Shown: piece after piece, positions 1 through 5,222 of the stretch
Numbering within the stretch: position 1 is the first letter of the stretch
How the letters are laid out: each line of letters opens with the position of its first letter
Assembly: GCA_016650185.1 (NCBI GenBank)
Contig: JAENWE010000265.1
Span: 1 to 7,312, forward strand
Direction: 5' to 3'
Origin: Vicinamibacteria bacterium
GTDB lineage: Bacteria > Acidobacteriota > Vicinamibacteria > Fen-336 > JAGNNV01
DNA length: 7,312 bases
The notes under the pieces: model-generated
What the model saw: only the letters and a program-made list of their open reading frames with translations
Told to the model about the DNA's origin: nothing
Databases searched by the model: none
Made by a program: the position numbers and the translations under genes

Positions 1-1065
1 ATCGCGAATGCCACTGGTTGCTCGTCCATCTATGGAGCCAACCTGCCCACCACTCCCTACACCGTGAACCGCGACGGCCGCGGCCCCGCCTGGGCGAATT
101 CGCTCTTCGAGGACAACGCGGAATTTGGACTCGGCCTGCGTCTGGCGGTGGACTCACATCGCGGGCAGGCGATGCGATTACTCGGAGGCCTTGCAACCGA
201 GGTCGGCGAGAGTCTGACCCTCGGTCTGCTCGAAGACGCCCAGGACACCGAGGCCGAGATCGCGGAGCAGCGCCGCCGCGTGGTCGAGCTCCGGTCGCGG
301 CTCTCGGCCCTCCAAAGCCCCGAAGCCCGCCGTCTCGAGGCCCTCGCCGACTATCTGGTGAAAAAGAGCGTGTGGCTGGTGGGCGGCGATGGCTGGGCCT
401 ATGACATCGGCTTCGGCGGCCTCGACCATGTCCTCGCCAGCAACCGCAACGTCAACGTTCTGGTCCTCGACACCGAGGTCTATTCGAACACCGGCGGGCA
501 GCAGTCGAAGGCGACGCCTCTGGGCGCCTCGGCCAAGTTCGCCGAGGCAGGCAAGGAGCTTCCGAAAAAGGACCTCGGTCTCATCGCCATGAGTTATGGC
601 GGGGTCTACGTAGCTCGCATCGCTTTCGGCGCCAAGATGGCCCAAACCGTCCAGGCCCTGCAGGAAGCAGAGGCCTATCCGGGCCCCTCGCTCATCATCG
701 CCTACAGCCACTGCATCGCCCACGGGTACGACATGGCGCTCGGGGTCGAACAGCAAAAGCTCGCCATGAGCTCGGGCCTTTGGCCCTTGTATCGGTACGA
801 CCCGCGGCGGGTGGGCCGCGGTGAGCCTCCTCTCCACCTGGATTCGGGACCGCCCAAGACGGCTCTCGCCGACTACGTGCGCAACGAAGGTCGCTTCCGA
901 GTGGTGGAGAAAGCGGACCCGGCGCGGTTCCAGCATCTTCTGAAGGCGGCCGAACGCCACACCCGCCAGCGCTATGCGGTGTACCAGCAACTGGCGGGAA
1001 TCACGGTTCCGCTGGACGGGACGCCCGCGAAGCCGGATGCCGCCCCGGCCATGGAAAAGCACTGA
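1..1065 (+). CDS. nifJ: Pyruvate:ferredoxin (flavodoxin) oxidoreductase, C-terminal part (5' end outside window)
   Basis: This is the last 354 residues of a single-chain pyruvate:ferredoxin oxidoreductase, a cytoplasmic enzyme that converts pyruvate and CoA to acetyl-CoA and CO2 while reducing ferredoxin or flavodoxin. Family members are usually about 1,170-1,200 residues, so roughly 70 percent lies upstream of the window. What is visible is the C-terminal thiamine-pyrophosphate domain. It includes the ATGCSSIYG segment at visible residues 5-13, whose Cys7 corresponds to a ligand of the proximal 4Fe-4S cluster. The NSLFEDNAEFG block follows. The GDGWAYDIGFGGLDHVLAS block at about 129-147 and DTEVYSNTGGQQSKATP at about 157-173 bind TPP and magnesium. 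YSHCIAHG contains Cys238, matching the last cluster ligand. All these motifs are intact and the frame is open from base 1 to the TGA at 1063-1065, so the visible part looks functional. It is the upstream partner of the DHODH-like gene ten bases later. Confidence 0.96.
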   Translation: MANATGCSSIYGANLPTTPYTVNRDGRGPAWANSLFEDNAEFGLGLRLAVDSHRGQAMRLLGGLATEVGESLTLGLLEDAQDTEAEIAEQRRRVVELRSRLSALQSPEARRLEALADYLVKKSVWLVGGDGWAYDIGFGGLDHVLASNRNVNVLVLDTEVYSNTGGQQSKATPLGASAKFAEAGKELPKKDLGLIAMSYGGVYVARIAFGAKMAQTVQALQEAEAYPGPSLIIAYSHCIAHGYDMALGVEQQKLAMSSGLWPLYRYDPRRVGRGEPPLHLDSGPPKTALADYVRNEGRFRVVEKADPARFQHLLKAAERHTRQRYAVYQQLAGITVPLDGTPAKPDAAPAMEKH

Positions 1066-1070
1066 GGAGG
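1065..1070 (+). promoter_or_regulatory. Shine-Dalgarno site of the DHODH-like gene, overlapping the nifJ stop
   Basis: AGGAGG lies five bases before the ATG at 1076, and its first base is the last base of the nifJ TGA stop. This strong, well-spaced site decides the start at 1076 over an in-frame upstream ATG at 974, which would lie inside nifJ. It implies tight translational coupling of the two genes. Confidence 0.85.
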
Positions 1071-1075
1071 AACCG

Positions 1076-2071
1076 ATGAATCTCTCTACCCGGTATCTCG
1101 GTCTCGATCTCCCTCATCCTCTGATCGCTGGAGCCTCGCCCCTCGCCGACCACATCAATACCGTCCGCGAACTCGAGGACGCAGGCGCCGCCGCCATCGT
1201 CTTGCGCTCGTTGTTCGAGGAACAGATCACCCGTGAGCAGACCTCCGCCTTTCTGAATACGGAGCCGCACAACGAGTCCTCCGCGGAGGCCCTGACCTAC
1301 TTCCCCGCTCGACAGAGTTTCGCGTTTGGACCAGAGGAGTACTTGAACCACCTCGCGAGAGTGAAGGCCGCGGTGAACATTCCGGTGATCGCATCACTCA
1401 ATGGCTCGACCCCCGGTGGATGGCTCGACTATGCGCCGCTCATCGAGAGCGCGGGCGCTGATGCTCTCGAGCTGAACGTCTATCGCCTCGCCTTCGACCC
1501 ATCCCTGAGCAGCCAGGACGTGGAACGCGAGGCCGTGGATATCGTCCGCGAAGTCAGGCGGACCGTCCGCCTGCCGCTTTCGGTGAAGCTTTCTCCCTTC
1601 TACTCGTCTCTCGCTCACTTCGCGGGAGAGCTCGAGCAGGCCGGCGCCTCCGGCCTGGTTCTATTCAACCGGTTTTATCAACCGGACATCGACCCGGAGG
1701 CCCTGGAACTCAACCGAGGTTTGTCGCTCTCGGACCAGCGCGAATTGCCCCTCCGTTTGCGCTGGCTCGGCGCCCTTTCGAGCCAGGTCAAGGCGTCCCT
1801 GGCGGTGAGTGGTGGGATCCATGACTCTCGAGACGCGATCAAGGCGGTGATGGCGGGAGCCCACGCGGTGCAGGTGGTTTCGGCGCTCCTTGAGAAAGGA
1901 CCCGGACACTTGAGTGTTCTTCGTCAAGGAATGATCGACTGGATGAGAGAGTTCGAGTGGGAGTCTCTCGACTCCATGCGCGGCAACATGAACCTCAAAC
2001 GCTGTCCGAACCCGGCTGCCTACGAGCGGGCGAACTACGTCCAGATGCTCCAGGGCTGGCGAAACCGGTAG
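1076..2071 (+). CDS. Dihydroorotate dehydrogenase-like FMN protein linked to pyruvate:ferredoxin oxidoreductase
   Basis: A 331-residue TIM-barrel protein of the dihydroorotate dehydrogenase superfamily, predicted cytoplasmic and FMN-binding; its substrate is unknown. Visible features are an N-terminal barrel strand with AGASPLADH (residues 18-26), LELNVY (131-136), SVKLSP (169-174), a VLFNRFYQPDID block (195-206), and a C-terminal phosphate-binding region VSGGIHDSRDAIKAVMAGAHA (244-264). A conserved-looking tail, RGNMNLKRCPNPAAYERANY (302-321), matches proteins usually labelled dihydroorotate dehydrogenase-like. The N-x-S-C/x-P-N segment that carries the catalytic base region of true class 1 enzymes is not present after LELN; the sequence there is VYRLAFDPS. 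I therefore would not name it pyrD or place it in pyrimidine synthesis. The start follows from the strong ribosome-binding site, and the ten-base gap from nifJ makes an operon very likely. A role as a redox partner or accessory of the oxidoreductase is inference only. Confidence 0.9.
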   Translation: MNLSTRYLGLDLPHPLIAGASPLADHINTVRELEDAGAAAIVLRSLFEEQITREQTSAFLNTEPHNESSAEALTYFPARQSFAFGPEEYLNHLARVKAAVNIPVIASLNGSTPGGWLDYAPLIESAGADALELNVYRLAFDPSLSSQDVEREAVDIVREVRRTVRLPLSVKLSPFYSSLAHFAGELEQAGASGLVLFNRFYQPDIDPEALELNRGLSLSDQRELPLRLRWLGALSSQVKASLAVSGGIHDSRDAIKAVMAGAHAVQVVSALLEKGPGHLSVLRQGMIDWMREFEWESLDSMRGNMNLKRCPNPAAYERANYVQMLQGWRNR

Positions 2072-2080
2072 CGGCCACAG

Positions 2081-2108
2081 GGCGGCGCGCACAATCTGCG
2101 TCGCCGCC
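2081..2108 (+). terminator. Bulged 11-bp GC-rich hairpin after the DHODH-like gene (possible terminator or RNA processing element)
   Basis: GGCGGCG (2081-2087) pairs with CGCCGCC (2102-2108). Directly inside it CGCA (2088-2091) pairs with TGCG (2097-2100), leaving one bulged T at 2101 and a five-base loop. It starts ten bases after the stop of the DHODH-like gene, where a terminator would be expected. There is no T-run behind it, so it is not a classical intrinsic terminator. It could be a weak or Rho-assisted terminator, or a structure protecting the upstream mRNA end. Confidence 0.35.
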
Positions 2109-2121
2109 AGCGCTCCGCTGG
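2107..2121 (+). repeat. Short perfect inverted repeat overlapping the larger hairpin
   Basis: CCAGCG (2107-2112) and CGCTGG (2116-2121) form a perfect 6-bp stem with a three-base loop, extendable by one G-T pair. Its left arm shares two bases with the right arm of the 2081-2108 hairpin, so the two structures would partly compete in RNA. In such GC-rich sequence a 6-bp stem can arise by chance. The rest of the 2072-2191 gap shows no convincing promoter to my eye. Confidence 0.3.
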
Positions 2122-2181
2122 TTGCAGGATCGGCGTCCTGGCGTCCGTGGTGATGGCACCCCGATTGCACGGAGACATCGT

Positions 2182-2187
2182 GAGGTG
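2182..2187 (+). promoter_or_regulatory. Ribosome-binding site of the universal stress protein gene
   Basis: GAGGTG sits four bases before the ATG at 2192. It is a reasonable Shine-Dalgarno match and supports that start. Confidence 0.6.
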
Positions 2188-2191
2188 ACCC

Positions 2192-3166
2192 ATGACTCCC
2201 AACCCTGTCCAGATCGAACGCATTCTCTTTCCGACGGACTTCTCACCGTTCTCCTCTCAGGCCCTGCGTCACGCGCTGGCCCTGACTCGAAAATTTGACG
2301 CTCGGCTGAAAGTCCTCCACGTTATCCCTCAGATGATTCAGCCCGGCGACTCGATCTACGCAGCCGCACCCTGGCTCCTGACTCCCGAAGCGCGTCAGCG
2401 GACGGAAGACGAGATGCGCCTCTTCCTGGTTCCGGTCCGTGAGGCGCGTATCGACCACGAAATCGAAATCTCTGAAGGCGATCCGTGGCGGGAGATCCTG
2501 GCCTCGGCCGAGCAGACGCCCGCGGACCTCGTGGTGATGGGGACCCACGGCCGGAGCGGGCTCGAACGGCTCTTCCTCGGATCCGTGGCGGAGAAGCTGA
2601 TCCGTCGTCTCCCCTGTTCAGTGCTCACGCTCAGCCACGAGGAGGGACGCACGTGGGAGACCCCCGGCCTGGTGACCCGCATTCTGTGCGCCACCGACTT
2701 CTCGGCCACCTCCTCGGAGGCGCTGCATTTCGCCTTGACCCTGGCCGAGAAGAACGACGCCGAGGTCACGCTTCTGCATGTCATCGAGAACGTCCCGGAA
2801 TCCGAGGACCCCCGGTTCCCGGCAAATCCTGCTCTCTCGATGCTGCGGGAGGAAAGTGAACGGCTGGCCCTCGAGAGACTTCAAGAGGCCATCCGCGAGG
2901 CGGACGGCAAAACCGGGAGGGTCGTGACCCGCGTGGCCGTGGGCCGCGCGTACCAGGAGATCCTGAAACTCGCCGCCCTTGAGCAAGCCGACCTCATCGT
3001 GGTCGGAGCGCAGGGACACGGTCCAATCGAGCATCTGCTCTCCGGTTCCAACGCTCAGCACGTGATTCGGCGCGCCACCTGCCCGGTGTTAACCGCTCGC
3101 CCGCTGCAGTTCAGGGAAGATTCCCAAAAAGCCCGACCCGGCAGCCTCGCGTTGGCGGTGCCCTAG
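2192..3166 (+). CDS. Universal stress protein with two tandem UspA domains
   Basis: A 324-residue cytoplasmic protein made of two UspA folds, about twice the length of a single-domain family member. Domain 1 covers residues 8-148: it opens with ERILFPTDFS and carries the nucleotide-binding signature G117-x2-G120-x9-G130-S131 within VVMGTHGRSG. Domain 2 covers about 161-303: it opens with TRILCATDFS and has a second signature, G272-x2-G275-x9-G285-S286, within VVGAQGHG. Both match the G-2x-G-9x-G(S/T) motif of ATP-binding Usp proteins, so both halves are predicted to bind ATP, with the two halves probably forming an internal pseudo-dimer. No membrane segment or extra catalytic domain is visible. 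Such proteins help cells survive energy, redox or starvation stress, but their molecular targets are mostly unknown. The gene lies 120 bases after the DHODH-like gene and 25 bases before the CBS gene, so it probably shares a transcript with the latter. Confidence 0.94.
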   Translation: MTPNPVQIERILFPTDFSPFSSQALRHALALTRKFDARLKVLHVIPQMIQPGDSIYAAAPWLLTPEARQRTEDEMRLFLVPVREARIDHEIEISEGDPWREILASAEQTPADLVVMGTHGRSGLERLFLGSVAEKLIRRLPCSVLTLSHEEGRTWETPGLVTRILCATDFSATSSEALHFALTLAEKNDAEVTLLHVIENVPESEDPRFPANPALSMLREESERLALERLQEAIREADGKTGRVVTRVAVGRAYQEILKLAALEQADLIVVGAQGHGPIEHLLSGSNAQHVIRRATCPVLTARPLQFREDSQKARPGSLALAVP

Positions 3167-3171
3167 ACTCT

Positions 3172-3185
3172 GGAGGAAAAGAGAA
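3172..3185 (+). promoter_or_regulatory. Ribosome-binding region of the CBS gene
   Basis: GGAGG at 3172-3176 is the best Shine-Dalgarno match but is 15 bases from the ATG at 3192, longer than usual. A weaker GAGAA at 3181-3185 has normal spacing. Either could serve. The region lies within the 25-base gap after the stress-protein stop, consistent with co-transcription. Confidence 0.45.
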
Positions 3186-3191
3186 TCGGCT

Positions 3192-3740
3192 ATGACTCAC
3201 AACCGGGAGAACTCCCAGACTGAACCGAGCAGCCAGGCGGCGCCCGTCGAATCGCCCCTCACCCGGGTCGAGGACATCATGACTTCTGAGGTGGTGTTCG
3301 TCCATCCGGATGCCACCGTCTCTCGCATCGCTCAATTGATGCATGAGAAAGCGATCAGCGGGATACCGGTGGTTGACGAAGAGCGCCGGATCGTGGGCTT
3401 GGTCACGGACCTCGACCTCATCGTAAGAAACACACGCATCGACCCCCCGGCCTTCTTTCCTCTCCTGGACGGCCGGATCCCTCTGGAGACGGCGAGCCAC
3501 TTCAAGAAGCGCATCCAGCACATGGTCGGAAGCAAGGCTCGAGACGTCATGACCGAAGAGGTCTTGACCGTAGGCCCGGAAGAGGACATCGAAGCCCTGG
3601 CCGACTTGATGGTCAAGAGAAAAGTGAATCCCGTGCCGGTGGTAGAAGGCGGCCGCCTCGTGGGCATTGTCGCCCGAGCCGACGTCATCCGCTGGATGGC
3701 CCGAGACGACGACGGGCCGACTCCGGATCAGTCTTCTTAA
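3192..3740 (+). CDS. Two-CBS-domain protein (stand-alone Bateman module)
   Basis: A 182-residue cytoplasmic protein consisting almost only of a CBS pair. After a polar, probably flexible N-terminus of about 25 residues, CBS1 runs from about 26 to 80 (VEDIMTSEVVFVHPDATV, then SGIPVVDEERRIVGLVTDLDLI). A linker of about 35 residues follows (IDPPAFFPLLDG and a basic stretch FKKR). CBS2 runs from about 116 to 168 (ARDVMTEEVLTVGPEEDI, then NPVPVVEGGRLVGIVARADVI). CBS pairs usually bind adenosine ligands such as AMP, ADP, ATP or S-adenosylmethionine. The first domain has the T-x-D ribose-binding pattern (T72, D74, in VTDLDL), while the second has ARAD with no threonine at the matching place, so the two sites may differ in ligand or affinity. 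No enzymatic or DNA-binding domain is attached, so it is probably a regulator acting on a partner. The stress-protein gene just upstream also encodes a predicted nucleotide binder; a joint energy-sensing role is inference. Confidence 0.93.
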   Translation: MTHNRENSQTEPSSQAAPVESPLTRVEDIMTSEVVFVHPDATVSRIAQLMHEKAISGIPVVDEERRIVGLVTDLDLIVRNTRIDPPAFFPLLDGRIPLETASHFKKRIQHMVGSKARDVMTEEVLTVGPEEDIEALADLMVKRKVNPVPVVEGGRLVGIVARADVIRWMARDDDGPTPDQSS

Positions 3741-3831
3741 CCAGCGGATCCCAAGATCGAGGTCATCGATTCTACAAACGGGCTGCCGGAGTCGCCCTCG
3801 CCCGCGGGTTGACGGCTTCGGCGACGATGCG
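3741..3831. other. Intergenic gap between convergent genes
   Basis: This 91-base gap separates the CBS stop from the permease stop on the opposite strand. It should hold termination signals for both directions. I see only a weak inverted repeat, GTCGCC (3791-3796) with GGCGAC (3820-3825), and the 8-bp palindrome CCCGCGGG (3801-3807 region), with no T-run, so no terminator can be called. Confidence 0.4.
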
Positions 3832-5165
3832 CTAATCAGCGCGAAGGGCGTGGGCGGGATCCACGGAAAGGGACCGACGGGCGGGGATGTAGGCGGCGAT
3901 CAGCGCCGCGAGCGCCAGTAGAACGCTGAAGCCGGCCACGGTCGCGACATCAATGGCGACAGCGCCTTGAAGCACGCTCGACAGGCCGGTTCCTCCGGCT
4001 ATGCCCAACAGTCCCCCAAGGATCAGTCCGGCCAGAGTCAGGCGCCCGGCCTGGGCCATGGTGAGCTTCAGGATGTCGCCTCGCGAGGCTCCGAGCACGA
4101 GCCGGACTCCGATCTCGAGGGTTCGCAAGGAGACGCGATAGGCCATGACCCCGTACACGCCGCTCAGAGCCAGAATGAGGGCAAGAACCGAGAGGGACGT
4201 CATGATCCCGGCCACGAATCTGAGTCCGATCGTCGCCAGGGACAGGGAATGCTTCATGCTGCACACTTGGTACGCCGGCTGGTACGGATCAACCAGAGCG
4301 AGCGCACCGTTGGCTTCACCGGCCAAGGCGTCCACGCCTCCTCGAACCTTGACCGCGAAGTTGATGTCGTCCCGCGGCGACTGGGCGTAGGGCTGATAGA
4401 TGGTTGGATAGTTTCGACGGGCGAACCACTGATGGACGACGTCCCCGGAGACTCCCACCACGGTCAGCATGGGCGCCTTCTCATCGCCGGCCTGGAATCT
4501 TCGACCCAGGGGGTCCTGGCCCGGCCAGTACTTGTCGGCGAACGACCGGGACACCACCGCCACCTGCTGGGCCTCCGGCGACGCATCGTCCCTCTCGTTC
4601 AGAGCCCGACCGGACAGGATGGGAAGACGGAGAGTATCGAAGAAACCTGCCGACACCGCTCGCGAATCAGCGACGGGAATCTCCGACTCGTTCAGCACCG
4701 GCGCGCCCTCAATTCGGATCGAGCGGGAGGAGTTTGAACTGCGGGCCGGAAGAACGTTCGCGTAGGCAACCGAGACCACTCCGGGAAGGACGCGGAGCCG
4801 TCCCTCCACCTCCCTCGCGAATGTCCGGCGCGCCTCGGGCTCGGCGTACTTGGTCTCGGGCAGTCCACGGCCACGAGGGCGTCGAAGACGCCCGAAGTCT
4901 GCTCCTTCCAATCCAGAAAATTGGCAGGCGCTACCGTCCACTGTTCCCAGGACTCCGCGTTAGGGTGGGTTTCCCAGAGCCGAACGAGCCGGCTCAGATT
5001 CGGGAAATCGAGCGGCCGCAGCACCATCGCGTCCACGATGCCGAACATGGCCACGTTGGCTCCAAGCCCCAGACCCAGAGTCACCACCAGCAGCGCGCTC
5101 ATCGCCTTCCGCCTCTTCATGGTCCGGAGCGCGAGCCGGACGTCCGACAAGAAAGTGCTCAGCAT
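3832..5165 (-). pseudogene. FtsX/MacB-type ABC transporter permease, internally deleted and frameshifted (duplicated-orphan-permease type)
   Basis: Read from the ATG at 5165, frame one gives an N-terminus typical of orphan MacB-like permeases: a short cytoplasmic start (SDVRLALRTMKRRK), one membrane segment at residues 21-49 (ALLVVTLGLGLGANVAMFGI), then VLRPLDFPNLSRLVRLWET and PANFLDWKEQ, reaching VAVD at residue 101. Homology then continues in another frame from LPETKYAEPEARR (4863 downward) for 343 residues. That part holds the periplasmic core domain (for example VVSRSFADKYWPGQDPLGRRF), then an FtsX domain with three membrane segments and the usual ending IPARRSLSVDPAHALRAD. Full-length duplicated permeases of this type are around 800 residues; here only about 444 codons remain, so roughly one repeat unit is missing. 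No ATPase gene is visible nearby. It lies 57 bases after the protease gene on the same strand, without an obvious ribosome-binding site. Genuine decay and assembly error are both possible. Confidence 0.8.
4861..4865 (-). other. Deletion/frameshift junction in the permease gene
   Basis: Reading the minus strand, the first frame ends its homology at the GAC codon on 4865-4863 (VAVD) and the second begins at CTG on 4863-4861 (LPETKY), sharing base 4863. The flanking protein segments are normally several hundred residues apart in duplicated permeases. Both lie shortly after a membrane segment that opens a repeat unit, so the junction resembles removal of about one internal repeat. Confidence 0.6.
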
Positions 5166-5222
5166 GAACTGGTTAACGGGGGCTGGCCGACGAAGGTTCC
5201 CTGGCGAATCGCCGGCCTCGCC
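5166..5222 (-). other. Short spacer between the protease and permease genes
   Basis: This 57-base spacer holds a small inverted repeat, GGCG-ATT-CGCC on the minus strand (about 5203-5213), too short to call a terminator. No purine-rich ribosome-binding site is evident before the permease ATG. Same strand and short distance allow co-transcription. Confidence 0.35.

Noticed and set aside
178..1062. A 294-codon open frame on the minus strand opposite nifJ
   Set aside because: Shadow of the strongly conserved oxidoreductase frame; no recognisable domain and no ribosome-binding site logic.
974..1075. Upstream ATG at 974 as the start of the DHODH-like protein
   Set aside because: The extra 34 residues lie inside nifJ in another frame and look random (SNWRESRFRWTGRPRSRMPP). 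The ATG at 1076 has an excellent ribosome-binding site and matches the family N-terminus.
2122..2150. TTGCAG as a possible -35 box for a stress-protein promoter
   Set aside because: No acceptable -10 sequence appears at 16-18 bases distance; the match is probably chance.
3791..3825. GTCGCC/GGCGAC inverted repeat as a bidirectional terminator
   Set aside because: Only six base pairs with a 23-base loop and no T-run on either strand.
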